NCBI RefSeq assembly: GCF_903166585.1
Contig: NZ_CAESCM010000010.1
Coordinates: forward strand, 124,001-188,000
DNA: 64,000 nucleotides
DNA from: Pedobacter ghigonis
GTDB taxonomy: Bacteria; Bacteroidota; Bacteroidia; Sphingobacteriales; Sphingobacteriaceae
Direction: 5' to 3'
A program made the translations under genes and the position numbers. Positions 16,851-26,527 of this stretch are shown here, in pieces; positions within the stretch are counted from its first letter, which is position 1; each line of letters opens with the position of its first letter. The notes beneath the pieces are model-generated. The model made no database searches and was not told where the DNA came from. It was given only the letters and a program-made list of their open reading frames with translations.

Positions 16851-18014
16851 ATGACTGAAAACCAGAGATTGAATTTATTATTCAATCGGCAATTGCAGCA
16901 CTTAAATTCTCCAGAAGAAAAGGAAGAATTTCTATTGCTGATGGCCGATCCTGTTAATGAAGAGCAGGTTAAACAATTGCTTAACAGCTATTGGGAAGAA
17001 TTTGATGAAAATGAATTTAGTCCGGCTGTTTTCCTGTCTGGCAATGAGGAAGAAATTCTCTCAAAAATACAAACTGAAAATATTTATCCTTTACCAAAAG
17101 CTCAGTCTAAGCCAAAATTCTGGATAGGAATTGCAGCTGCATTGGCTATCATTATATTTGGTGCGGGCCTGTTTTATTTAAAGCAAAATGCTGGTTTCGA
17201 AGATACAAAGGCACAAATTAAACCAGGCTCAACAGGTGCAACTCTTAAACTGGCAAATGGCAAAACAATTAAATTATCTGATGCAGTAAACGGCGAACTT
17301 GCAAATGAAGCTGGTGTAACCATTACCAAAACAACAAACGGCCAATTGGTTTATGAAATAAAAGGGACAACAAGGCCAGATCAAATCAATACACTCTCTA
17401 CCAACAATGGGGAAACCTATCAGGTTCGTTTGCCTGATGGGTCCCTGGTTTGGTTAAACTCTGCATCCAGTCTTTCTTATAGCACTGCTTTAATACGTTC
17501 CGGAAAACGATCGGTTAACCTGGTTGGAGAAGCATATTTCGAAATCTCGAAAGATAAAAAACACCCTTTTGTTGTTAAAACCGGCAATCAGGAAGTGGAA
17601 GTGCTGGGCACACATTTTAATGTAAACGCTTACGACGATGAGTCAACGGCAAAAACAACATTGCTGGAGGGAAGTGTTAAAATTAAAAACAAGGTGAATC
17701 AAAAAGTTATTACCCCTGGCGAACAGGCAACAGTGAGTGGAGATGATATTTCAGTTAGTAAAGTAAACACAGACTATGCCATAGCCTGGAAAAATGGTGT
17801 TTTCCGCTTCACAGATAAAACACTGGAAGCTGGGATGCGTGAAATTGCAAGATGGTACAATGTTCAGGTTACCTATAAGCGGCCCGAATTGAAAAATGAG
17901 CTATTGGGTGGCAGGATTTCCAAATACGCAAGCATTAATCAGGTATTGAAAAAAATGGCAATAACCGAGGCATTCAGATTTACGGTAAAAGGGCGGGAAA
18001 TCATTGTAGAATAA
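16851..18014 (+). CDS. FecR family anti-sigma factor (DUF4974)
   Basis: 387 residues. A cytoplasmic N-terminal part (1-82) for sigma binding, one membrane helix at about 87-107 (FWIGIAAALAIIIFGAGLFYL), a periplasmic FecR domain (about 175-280, with RLPDGSLVWLNSASSLSY and VEVLGTHFNVNAY), and a C-terminal DUF4974/STN-like domain (about 315-387). It should hold the ECF sigma until the SusC STN domain signals substrate binding. Its place between the sigma gene and susC supports that circuit. Confidence 0.95.
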   Translation: MTENQRLNLLFNRQLQHLNSPEEKEEFLLLMADPVNEEQVKQLLNSYWEEFDENEFSPAVFLSGNEEEILSKIQTENIYPLPKAQSKPKFWIGIAAALAIIIFGAGLFYLKQNAGFEDTKAQIKPGSTGATLKLANGKTIKLSDAVNGELANEAGVTITKTTNGQLVYEIKGTTRPDQINTLSTNNGETYQVRLPDGSLVWLNSASSLSYSTALIRSGKRSVNLVGEAYFEISKDKKHPFVVKTGNQEVEVLGTHFNVNAYDDESTAKTTLLEGSVKIKNKVNQKVITPGEQATVSGDDISVSKVNTDYAIAWKNGVFRFTDKTLEAGMREIARWYNVQVTYKRPELKNELLGGRISKYASINQVLKKMAITEAFRFTVKGREIIVE

Positions 18015-18120
18015 TAAGAACCAATTAAATATTATATCAACTAATCCATTAAAAACCAGACATGAAGAAAGCAAATTATCACTAACAGGAAAATCCTTTC
18101 AGGTAAGGTTAAAATAAAAA

Positions 18121-18145
18121 CTGGAAGTGCGACCAACACTCCCAG
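18121..18145 (+). promoter_or_regulatory. hairpin in the FecR-SusC spacer
   Basis: CTGGAAGTG (18121-18129) and CACTCCCAG (18137-18145) pair with one mismatch around a seven-base loop. No T run follows. It may mark the leader of the sigma-driven susC transcript or stabilise an RNA end. Confidence 0.3.
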
Positions 18146-18211
18146 TAAATGACTTGCCTGAGTAAAACTAGCTTGCAAACTATTTTTTTGACCTAAAACA
18201 AGACAAACCAA

Positions 18212-21200
18212 ATGTATAAATTTTACCTAAGAATATTAGGCATCTATTCCTGTGTACCTAAAATCCTGCGAATTATGAAATTAACGACGTTATTACTCAT
18301 TGTAACGATCATGCAGGTCAGTGCTGTCAGCTATGCACAAAGACTAACATTTAAACAACGAGGCGTGAGTATTGCCCGGATATTTGAAGAGATTGAAAAA
18401 CAGACGGGCTATGATGTTTTTTATCTCCCTAAAGTATTAAAAACGAACCGCACCATTGATGCTGATTTTAACAATAGCTCATTAGACCAGGTAATGAAAA
18501 TTTGCCTGATGAACCAACCCTTGGCATTTACGATTGATGAACGAACAATCGTGATTACCAAAAAAGACCAGCCAGTACCCGATCAAAGGCCGGCAGTACC
18601 AAAACCCGTTCTCGAACAAGCAAAGTATAAGGTTAGCGGAACGGTTAAGGATGAATTAGGCTTGCCCATTTCAAGTGTTACTGTACGCATACTACACACT
18701 AAAAATGGCGTTTTAACAGATTTAAATGGGAAATATGCCATAAATGTTGAAGCGACTGACTCGCTAGAATTTATCTATGTTGGATATAAACGGGTTGAGG
18801 TGGCTGTTCGAAACAAAGTGGATATCGATATTACTTTGGAGCCAGAATCGGGAAGCTTGAACGAAGTTGCCGTTGTGGGTTTTGGACGACAAAAAAAGAT
18901 AAGTGTAGTGGGAGCCCAGGCTACCATAAAGCCGGAAGAGCTAAAACTCCCGGTAAGAGATTTAACCTCGGCACTGGCCGGACGTCTTGCAGGTGTAATA
19001 TCTACGCAACGTGGCGGAGCACCAGGTGCAGATGGAGCCAATATTTTTATCCGTGGTATTGCAACTTTTGCCAGCAGCCCCCAATCTCCCCTACTCGTGG
19101 TTGATGGTGTTCCAGACAGGCCAATTAATAACATTGACCCTGAAGATGTAGAAAGTTTCACCATATTAAAAGATGCAACAGCAACTGCAGTATATGGCAC
19201 AAGAGGTGCCAACGGTGTAATTTTAATTAATACGAAAAAGGGTAAATTAGGAAAGCCGAATATAAACTTCGAGTTAAATAGTTCGCGGTCAAAGTTTACA
19301 GAACTTCCTGACTTTATAGATGCGCCTACCTTTATGACCTTGTATAACGAGAGTTTATCAACGAGAGGAAGAACACCACAATATGATCCGGCTGTTATAG
19401 CTAAACACGCCAGTGGAGAAGATCCCGACTTATATCCTAATGTGAACTGGTACGATTACCTGTTTAATGATTTTTCGAGTGCCAGCAGAGCCAATCTTAA
19501 TGTAAGTGGTGGTGTAGATGCAGCAAAATATTATGTATCAGCCGGCTATTACACAGAGAAAGGAATGTTCAAACAAGCTGAAGCGCAATCATTCAATTCG
19601 ACCCTGAAGCTGGATAGGTTTAATTTTAACAGTAATGTAAGTGTTAGGGTAACCAAAAGCACCAATCTGGAACTTGGCATTAACGGATTTATAACCAATT
19701 ACAACACGCCATCAGCCGGTGTAAATGCAATTTTTGATTATGCCACACAGCAGGCACCACATGTTGTACCTCCTATTTATTCAAACGGCCAGTGGCCCAA
19801 GTACCCCGGTGTTCCATTCAATCCCTACTACTACCTTGTAGCAAACGGCTATTCAAACACCTATTCAAATACTGTTAGGAGTAACATCAAAGTAAACCAG
19901 GAACTGGACTTCCTAACTAAAGGATTGTCTTTTTCAACCATGTTTGCTTTTGATGCTGTTAACGGAAGCAGCTTAACCCGGTCAAGAACCTTGCAATCGT
20001 ATCTGGCCACTGGCCGGGATGCTAACGGCAAACTTATTACCAGAATTGCAGAAACAGGTTCTGATGTATTGGGTTTTTCGGCCGATCGCAACAGTAACAG
20101 AAGATTTTATACCGAAACTTCCCTTAACTATTCAAGAAAATATGGCAATCATGATGTTTCGGGCTTATTTCTTTTTAATCAATCCGACTATGTAAATGGA
20201 AATGCAACTGATCTGATCAATTCCATACCATTCAGGCAGCGTTCTCTGGTAGGAAGGGCTAATTATGGTTATAAAGACAAATATTTCGTAGAAACCAACT
20301 TTGGTTATTCAGGATCTGAAAATTTCGTTCCAAGCAAACGTTTTGGTTTCTTCCCTTCAGTTGGTGCCGGCTGGGTAGCTTCAAATGAGAAGTTTTTTGA
20401 ACCTGTTAAAGATGTTGTATCCTACCTGAAATTCCGCTACACTTATGGTTTAACAGGTAATAGCAATACTGGTTCCCGATTCTTGTTCTTGTCTACTTTA
20501 GGTGATGCATTTTCGTATACTTTCGGTATTCCGGGGGCAGACAGGGCTTATACCGGTTATCAGGAAAACAGAATTGGTAGCGAAGTGCAATGGGAAACCG
20601 GTTTCAGGCACAACCTGGGTGTTGAAATCAATTTCTTAAAAGATGATCTTCAACTGATTGTGGAGTTGTTTAAAGAAAAAAGAAACGACATCTTACTTCA
20701 AAATTATACGATTCCTTACATTTCCGGCTTCACAAGCACCAATATCCCTTATGTAAATGTGGGTAAAACAGCAAACCGTGGTATCGATCTGACTTTAAGC
20801 TACAACAAGAGCTTCAGAGATGGGTTTGTAACTTTCAGGGGAACCTTCAATATGAATGAAAACAAAAACATTTTTGACGGTTTACCTCCATGGCAATACT
20901 CATGGCTTAACCGTACCGGGCACGCCATTGGTCAGCGTTTTGGTTATGTAGCCATGGGATTATTTAAGGACCAGAATGAAATTGATAATGCACCTACACA
21001 AGCAGGCGATGTACGTCCAGGTGATATCCGCTATAAGGATTTGAATGGAGATGGCATCATTTCCTCATTTGACCAACAAGCCATAGGCTACGGTAGTACT
21101 CCAAGAATTTTATATGGTTTAAACGTAGGCGCAGGCTATAAAGGATTTGACCTTGTACTTTTCTTCCAGGGCGCAGGACAGGTTGATTTCAGTTATAACG

Positions 21201-21595
21201 GTGGTACAGGCACAACACCTTTCTCTCAGGGAGCTACTTTTGGAAACATGTACACCAAGGTAACTGATCGCTGGACAGTAGAAAACCCTAATCCAAATGC
21301 ATTCTACCCACGCTTATCTACCAATCAGGATGTTACCACAAACTATTATTCGAGTACCTGGTGGGTAAAGCGTGCCGATTACATCCGGTTGAAAAGCGCA
21401 GAAGTGGGTTACACCTTTGGAATAAAAGCATTGAGTAAAGTTGCTATTAAAAAGTTGAGAATTTATGCCAATGGTACCAATCTGGTAACTTTTTCAAAAT
21501 GGAAGTTTTGGGACCCGGAACTAGGGGATGGCCGTGGTGCATCTTATCCAAACACTTCAACTTTCAACTTAGGTTTACGTGCTAATTTTAACTAA
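18212..21595 (+). CDS. SusC/RagA family TonB-linked outer-membrane protein with STN domain
   Basis: 1127 residues. After a longish signal region comes an STN (secretin/TonB short N-terminal) domain at about 60-112, then a carboxypeptidase-regulatory-like domain (about 140-215), the SusC signature region, a plug with LLVVDGVPDRPINNIDPEDVESFTILKD-type sequence near 295-320, and a barrel to the C-terminus. The STN domain is the receiver that talks to FecR. With SusD downstream it forms the lidded importer for oligosaccharides or peptides. The ligand is unknown. Confidence 0.96.
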   Translation: MYKFYLRILGIYSCVPKILRIMKLTTLLLIVTIMQVSAVSYAQRLTFKQRGVSIARIFEEIEKQTGYDVFYLPKVLKTNRTIDADFNNSSLDQVMKICLMNQPLAFTIDERTIVITKKDQPVPDQRPAVPKPVLEQAKYKVSGTVKDELGLPISSVTVRILHTKNGVLTDLNGKYAINVEATDSLEFIYVGYKRVEVAVRNKVDIDITLEPESGSLNEVAVVGFGRQKKISVVGAQATIKPEELKLPVRDLTSALAGRLAGVISTQRGGAPGADGANIFIRGIATFASSPQSPLLVVDGVPDRPINNIDPEDVESFTILKDATATAVYGTRGANGVILINTKKGKLGKPNINFELNSSRSKFTELPDFIDAPTFMTLYNESLSTRGRTPQYDPAVIAKHASGEDPDLYPNVNWYDYLFNDFSSASRANLNVSGGVDAAKYYVSAGYYTEKGMFKQAEAQSFNSTLKLDRFNFNSNVSVRVTKSTNLELGINGFITNYNTPSAGVNAIFDYATQQAPHVVPPIYSNGQWPKYPGVPFNPYYYLVANGYSNTYSNTVRSNIKVNQELDFLTKGLSFSTMFAFDAVNGSSLTRSRTLQSYLATGRDANGKLITRIAETGSDVLGFSADRNSNRRFYTETSLNYSRKYGNHDVSGLFLFNQSDYVNGNATDLINSIPFRQRSLVGRANYGYKDKYFVETNFGYSGSENFVPSKRFGFFPSVGAGWVASNEKFFEPVKDVVSYLKFRYTYGLTGNSNTGSRFLFLSTLGDAFSYTFGIPGADRAYTGYQENRIGSEVQWETGFRHNLGVEINFLKDDLQLIVELFKEKRNDILLQNYTIPYISGFTSTNIPYVNVGKTANRGIDLTLSYNKSFRDGFVTFRGTFNMNENKNIFDGLPPWQYSWLNRTGHAIGQRFGYVAMGLFKDQNEIDNAPTQAGDVRPGDIRYKDLNGDGIISSFDQQAIGYGSTPRILYGLNVGAGYKGFDLVLFFQGAGQVDFSYNGGTGTTPFSQGATFGNMYTKVTDRWTVENPNPNAFYPRLSTNQDVTTNYYSSTWWVKRADYIRLKSAEVGYTFGIKALSKVAIKKLRIYANGTNLVTFSKWKFWDPELGDGRGASYPNTSTFNLGLRANFN

Positions 21596-21597
21596 TT

Positions 21598-23439
21598 ATG
21601 AAAAACACATTCGCAAAAAAATTAATTCTGGCCCTACTAATACCTTTTCTTTTCCTACCTACAAGCTGTAAAAAAGGATATTTTGATACTGTACCAGATA
21701 ATATCAATACCATAGATAAAGTATTTTCGAACAGGGCCAATACCGAACGCTGGTTCTTTGGCCTTTATGCAGGTGTAGAAGATATATGGGATCAACCTTA
21801 CGGTTTTCAATATGCAGGGATCAGCGATGAACTGGAATATGCCAACTGGGGCACAGGTAATGCACTAACCATCAATTCGGGAGCAGTTACCAGCGATAAT
21901 TCGCCAACACGTTTCGAAACATACTACCAGTTGATCCGGAACATAAACATTTTCCTGGAAAGAGTGGATGAGTGTAAAGAGCTTTTAGAACAGCAAAACG
22001 GCGAATCCATTGTAAAGGAGTATAAAGGAGAAGCGCGTTTTTTAAGGGCTTATTATCATTGGTTATTGATGAAAGAAGTAGGCCCTGCAGCCATTGCCCC
22101 TTTAATTTCGGGCTTACCAAATGACAACTTTCAAATTCCAAGAAGTTCATGGGACGAATGCGTAAAGTTTGTGCTGAATGAGATGCGTGCATCTGAAGCC
22201 AGCCTTACCAGTTTGCATCTTACTGGCTCCAACACCGTCGATGATTATCAGGTAGGCCGAATTACATTACCTATAGCAGCTGCAATTGAAGCACAGGTTT
22301 TACTATCACATGCCAGCCCACTATTTAACGGAAATTCGGAATTTGCAGACTGGAAGAACTTTGATGGAAAGCAATTATTTAATCAAACTTACGATCCTAC
22401 CCGTTGGCAGGCCGCAGCTGAAGCGATGAAACGTGCTATTGACCTGAACATAGCCCAGGGTCGTAAACTTTTTATAAAACAAAATGCGAACTTATTCCTT
22501 CAGGGATTTAATTCAACCAGAGATATGTTTTGGGATGGTTGGAAAGAAGAAGGCATATGGCTAAGAAGGGCCAACAACGTGCATTCGGGTTGGTCTCAGC
22601 ACTGTGCGCCAAAAAATTCTCTATCAGGCAATGGCTGGAATGGTATTGGCGTATTACAGGAGCTTGTTGATGATTTCAGGATGGCAGATGGCCGTACAAT
22701 TAAAGAAACACCAACATATAGCGAAACAACGTTCACAAACACTTCAACGCCATATTATTCTACAGGTACAAATAATATGTATGTTGGAAGAGAGCCTCGT
22801 TTTTATGTCGATGTAACCTTTAGCGGATCGGTAATACCAGTTGTACCAGCTGCCGGACAAACTTATGTCACCTATTTTTCTACAGCATCATCGGGCAAAA
22901 AGGCAAATGCCAGAGATTATCCAAAAACAGGTTATACAGCCAGGAAAAACATACATCCCAATACTAATTTAAGTACCGGCAGTAATCCGGCCCGCCCGGC
23001 TATGCTGATTAGGATGGCCGAATTATATTTAAGTTACGCCGAGGCTTTAAATGAATCGCAGCCAGGCCATGCAGATATATTAAAATACCTGAATGATGTA
23101 CGTACAAGGGGAGGCATACCACAAATCCCGGCAGACCTCGGGCAGATAGAAATGCGGAAACAAATCCGCCTGGAAAGAAGAATCGAGCTGTGTTACGAAT
23201 CTGGGCTCAGGTTCTGGGATGTACGCAGATGGAAAATCCCAAATGAACCAGGTTCGAAACAAGGCGGCGATTTTTATGGCATGAACATGGACGCAGGGAC
23301 TTCTTTGTCTGATCCGACTTTTTACAAGCGGGTAGTTGCAACCTCCAGAGTACAATGGCAACGTAAATTTTATTTCCTTCCCTACCGCCAGAATGAAATG
23401 GACAGGAATAAACAAATTGTTCAACTTCCAGGGTATTAA
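21598..23439 (+). CDS. SusD/RagB family nutrient-binding lipoprotein
   Basis: 613 residues. Signal peptide with lipobox PTSC at about residue 23 followed by KKG. The TPR-like N-terminal half (AEARFLRAYYHWLL-type segment near 144-158) and the C-terminal SusD segment (RMAELYLSYAEALNE, IRLERRIELCYESGLRFWDVRRW, FFLPYRQNEMDRN-type end) are clear. It is the surface lid of the SusC pore. Two bases separate it from the SusC stop, so the genes are translationally coupled or nearly so. Confidence 0.95.
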   Translation: MKNTFAKKLILALLIPFLFLPTSCKKGYFDTVPDNINTIDKVFSNRANTERWFFGLYAGVEDIWDQPYGFQYAGISDELEYANWGTGNALTINSGAVTSDNSPTRFETYYQLIRNINIFLERVDECKELLEQQNGESIVKEYKGEARFLRAYYHWLLMKEVGPAAIAPLISGLPNDNFQIPRSSWDECVKFVLNEMRASEASLTSLHLTGSNTVDDYQVGRITLPIAAAIEAQVLLSHASPLFNGNSEFADWKNFDGKQLFNQTYDPTRWQAAAEAMKRAIDLNIAQGRKLFIKQNANLFLQGFNSTRDMFWDGWKEEGIWLRRANNVHSGWSQHCAPKNSLSGNGWNGIGVLQELVDDFRMADGRTIKETPTYSETTFTNTSTPYYSTGTNNMYVGREPRFYVDVTFSGSVIPVVPAAGQTYVTYFSTASSGKKANARDYPKTGYTARKNIHPNTNLSTGSNPARPAMLIRMAELYLSYAEALNESQPGHADILKYLNDVRTRGGIPQIPADLGQIEMRKQIRLERRIELCYESGLRFWDVRRWKIPNEPGSKQGGDFYGMNMDAGTSLSDPTFYKRVVATSRVQWQRKFYFLPYRQNEMDRNKQIVQLPGY

Positions 23440-23456
23440 TTTAAACCGATGTTATA

Positions 23457-24413
23457 ATGAAATTATATAAAATATTATGCTGTATCGCAGCGGCTTTTAC
23501 CGTTACTAGCGCTTGTAAAAAAGAAGAGGCATACCTTGAAAAATCAGACACTAAAGAAAATGCATTGGTGTATGTTTCCAGACAGAGCAGTGCTCAAAAA
23601 ATCACAGTTTATCCGGCAAAAGACACCGTTGTATCTTTTGATTTTGGTGCATCATTTGCCGCTGTAGGCTTGCCTTCAAGTAATATTGCCGTAAAATTTA
23701 AGGTAGACGACAAAGCCTTTGATAGCGTTAATGTTGTGCGCACCAGCCAAAACCTTACACCCTATTTAAAACTCCCCGAAAATGCCTACACCATTAGCGG
23801 GCTGGATGTAACCATATCAGGTGGGGCAATTACTTCTAATCTGGTTTCCTTAAAATATAACTCTAAAAATCTGGATCCCAACAAACTGTATATGCTACCG
23901 ATTAGCATTATTGATGCTTCCGGATATAAGATCAATCCTTTATTAAAAACAATGTTTATTACTACTGTGAAGTACAAAGCACCAGAAATTCTGGCAGATA
24001 GAACAGGATGGGCTATTACCGCATCAACAACGGAGGCCGGTGATGGATCACTTGCCAGTGTCCTTGATGGCGACCTGACAACTTTCTGGCATTCGCAATA
24101 CTCCGCTCCAGCGTCCTCTTATCCTCATTGGATCCAGGTTGATATGCGCGCTTTAACCAATGTAACCAGCATCTCTATGGCACCCAGGAATAACAATAAT
24201 ACCGGGTTTACCAAATTTAACTTAAAAGGAAGTGTTGACGGAACAATATGGACAGATCTGTTGACAGCTAAAATAATGGATCCTAACTTAAAATCTTTGC
24301 AGAACTACGAACTTGACGCACCTACAAAAGTGAGGTTCTTGAAATTAGAAATGACAGAAGGACCTCAGGCATATACGCATTTAGCCGAATTTCAGGTTTT
24401 CAAAGTAAAATAG
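23457..24413 (+). CDS. DUF1735 and F5/8 type C domain surface lipoprotein
   Basis: 318 residues. Lipobox TSAC at about residue 20, followed by KKEE. A DUF1735 domain covers about 35-165 and a discoidin (F5/8 type C) domain about 175-318 (LDGDLTTFWHSQY, HWIQVDMRALTNVTSI, RFLKLEMTEG). This pairing is seen in surface glycan-binding proteins of SusCD loci, often those for host-type glycans. It is the last gene of the locus, 17 bases after susD. No glycosidase is near, so cleavage must occur elsewhere or the ligand needs none. Confidence 0.88.
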   Translation: MKLYKILCCIAAAFTVTSACKKEEAYLEKSDTKENALVYVSRQSSAQKITVYPAKDTVVSFDFGASFAAVGLPSSNIAVKFKVDDKAFDSVNVVRTSQNLTPYLKLPENAYTISGLDVTISGGAITSNLVSLKYNSKNLDPNKLYMLPISIIDASGYKINPLLKTMFITTVKYKAPEILADRTGWAITASTTEAGDGSLASVLDGDLTTFWHSQYSAPASSYPHWIQVDMRALTNVTSISMAPRNNNNTGFTKFNLKGSVDGTIWTDLLTAKIMDPNLKSLQNYELDAPTKVRFLKLEMTEGPQAYTHLAEFQVFKVK

Positions 24414-24470
24414 GCAAAAAACTGGTTAGCCTCTGTAACCTCACAAAGATTAAGAATAGGCCTAAAAACT

Positions 24471-24500
24471 AAAAAGTCCCGGTTTGTACCGGGACTTTTT
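24471..24500. terminator. bidirectional terminator
   Basis: Perfect 12-base stem AAAAAGTCCCGG and CCGGGACTTTTT with loop TTTGTA, giving T runs on both strands between the convergent DUF1735 and DUF6600 genes. Confidence 0.93.
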
Positions 24501-24504
24501 CCAT

Positions 24505-26247
24505 CTATCCTCTGCCACCTCTCGATGGTCTTCCTCCTTCAGAGCCACTTCTTTCGCCTCCACCACGTTGTTGTTGCGGAGCTTCAGATCTTCTTTGTTC
24601 TTGACGTTGCTGCATTTGCTGTTGCTGCTGCGCCCTTTGTTGCTGAGCCTGTGCATCGCGTTGAGCACGTTCCTGCTGCTGAGCCTGTTGCTGTTGGGCA
24701 CGCTGTTGCTGCATTTGCTCATTACGTTGTTGTTGCATCTGTGCATCGCGCTGAGCACGTTCCTGTTGCTGAGCTTGTTGCTGTTGGGCACGTTGTTGTT
24801 GCATTTGCTCATTACGTTGTTGTTGTAACTGGCCATCACGTTGAGCACGCTCCTGTTGCTGAGCTCGCTGCTGTTGTGCACGCTGTTGTTGCATTTGCTC
24901 ATTACGTTGTTGTAACTGACCATCACGCTGTGCACGTTCCTGTTGTTGAGCTTGTTGCTGTTGGGCACGTTGTTGTTGCATCTGCTCATTACGTTGTTGT
25001 AACTGACCATCACGCTGAGCACGTTCCTGCTGTCCACGTTGCTGATCTGCCTGCCCGCGTTGTATATCGCGTTGCGCACGTTGCTGATCCTGGCTCATAC
25101 GGTCTTGCTGGTTACGTTGCTGACGCATCTGCTCAAAACGCTGTTGTTGTTCCTGGCTTCTATCTACATTAGTCTGTCCGTTTCTGCCATCAATACCATT
25201 TGCACCATTACGGCTTATCCTTCCGTTCCCATCTCTGTTGTAGGCTTCACCCCTGTTATTGTTGGGCTGGTTGTTATTGTCGCGGCCTACATTATTATCA
25301 TTACGTCTGTCGGGTTGCACCGAACGGTTGTTATCGTTTCTTGATCCGAAACGGTTATCGTTATTGTTGCCATTGCGTTGATCGCGGGTAGCATAACCTT
25401 CGTTTCTGCCATTTCTGCTAATACCAGCATTGCCTTGTTCAAATCTTCTTGGCGCTGCACTACGGTTATCAACCTGGTTACGCTCTGGCCTTGGCCTGTA
25501 AATTGAAACCTCTCTGCCACCTACCCTGCTTGCGCCTGGCCTGTTACTTTGCGCGTACCTATAAACAGTTACATCGCGGTTGGTTGCACGTCTGATATCC
25601 TCAATCCTTGGGCCACCATAATAACTTCTTCTGTTATACACATAAGTATTGTTAATGATGGTCGTATTACGGATATACACATTGTTACGGCCGTAATCAT
25701 ATCTTGGAAATGTACTGATGTAGATATTGCGTTGTGGTATAAAATTCCAGCAGAACTCAGGCACTACATAGCGGCGGCCAAAACTTAAATTAATGCTAAT
25801 GGTTGGTGCCATTGGTGCCCAGCCATAATAACCATCGCCACTTCTCCAGTCTACCCATGCAGGTCCCCAAGTGGTATCAGGTAACCAGATCCACTGTCTG
25901 TAACTGTTAATTACCCACCGACCATAGTGGAAAGGTGCCCATCCCCAATCGTAATTAGAAACCCAGGTATTTCCGTACTCGGTCATTGCCCAGCGGCCAT
26001 TGCTATAGTATGGGCGAAATTCGCTCTGATCTACATCCGGACGCCAAACATAACCGTATTGCGGGTCTTGTATCCAGGTGCCGTAGGGCGAAAGCTCATC
26101 GTAGAAAGTTTGTAAAGAAATATTACCAGTGCTATAACCATCGTTCTGGTAATCATCCTGGTAGTCTTGCGCCCTGACAAGGGTGGTGGTTCCGGCAAGG
26201 AGCCCAAAAAGCCCCAGCACAAGTGCCGTAAATTTCAGTGTTTTCAT
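24505..26247 (-). CDS. DUF6600 protein with Q/R-rich tandem repeats
   Basis: 580 residues. Signal peptide (cleavage near VRAQ), a tryptophan/tyrosine-rich DUF6600 region at about 45-190 (YGTWIQDPQYGYVWRP, GWAPFHYGRW, WGPAWVDWRSGDGYYGWAPM), a low-complexity N/R/G section (about 250-370), then about five repeats of a 29-30 residue unit rich in Q, R and E (about 405-545), and a GERSGSEGGRPSRGG tail. It is likely secreted or surface-exposed with a disordered basic tail that could bind polyanions; that is inference. DUF6600 has no known function. Confidence 0.85.
   Translation of the reverse strand: MKTLKFTALVLGLFGLLAGTTTLVRAQDYQDDYQNDGYSTGNISLQTFYDELSPYGTWIQDPQYGYVWRPDVDQSEFRPYYSNGRWAMTEYGNTWVSNYDWGWAPFHYGRWVINSYRQWIWLPDTTWGPAWVDWRSGDGYYGWAPMAPTISINLSFGRRYVVPEFCWNFIPQRNIYISTFPRYDYGRNNVYIRNTTIINNTYVYNRRSYYGGPRIEDIRRATNRDVTVYRYAQSNRPGASRVGGREVSIYRPRPERNQVDNRSAAPRRFEQGNAGISRNGRNEGYATRDQRNGNNNDNRFGSRNDNNRSVQPDRRNDNNVGRDNNNQPNNNRGEAYNRDGNGRISRNGANGIDGRNGQTNVDRSQEQQQRFEQMRQQRNQQDRMSQDQQRAQRDIQRGQADQQRGQQERAQRDGQLQQRNEQMQQQRAQQQQAQQQERAQRDGQLQQRNEQMQQQRAQQQRAQQQERAQRDGQLQQQRNEQMQQQRAQQQQAQQQERAQRDAQMQQQRNEQMQQQRAQQQQAQQQERAQRDAQAQQQRAQQQQQMQQRQEQRRSEAPQQQRGGGERSGSEGGRPSRGGRG
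24600..25040 (-). repeat. in-frame tandem repeat of about 87-90 bp
   Basis: Codes for about five copies of a unit reading ERAQRDGQLQQ then RNEQMQQQRAQQQ in the DUF6600 protein. Copies differ mainly by one extra glutamine codon or by G-to-A and L-to-M changes. Such an array is prone to gain and loss of units. It also creates long open frames on the opposite strand. Confidence 0.9.
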
Positions 26248-26527
26248 TTGTGTGTTTTATTTTAATAACCTAATGTGTGTGTATCAATTAGAGAACCAAA
26301 AAATTCAGAAAGTTTAATATGCAAGCATAGTTTTGGCGTTTTCCCCGAAATATTGCCCTACAAGGCATATTTAACTCTTATTTAACGTTTTAAGCAAAGT
26401 TTAATTGTGCAGAAAATAAGTCAGTTAGAAATAAAATTTGCTACACCTGTGTTTACAAAAGAGATTATATTGCAACACTGCTAAACTTTAAAACTTAAAT
26501 CCTATTTATTGTAAGTATTTTTGCAAC
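26248..26527. other. divergent spacer of 280 bases
   Basis: AT-rich gap between the divergent DUF6600 and RsmI-like genes. The only element recognised is TATTTTTG at 26516-26523, four bases before the ATG at 26528, a good -7 box without a clear -33 box. Confidence 0.4.

Noticed and set aside
24600..25040. Possible CRISPR-like or satellite array
   Set aside because: The repeats are in frame, contiguous and without unique spacers, and they encode a protein tail.
24525..25172. A 215-codon plus-strand frame rich in V, H and A opposite the DUF6600 repeats
   Set aside because: It mirrors the glutamine/arginine repeat on the other strand, has extreme composition, and no sensible start or partner. 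The DUF6600 frame has a signal peptide and a recognised domain.
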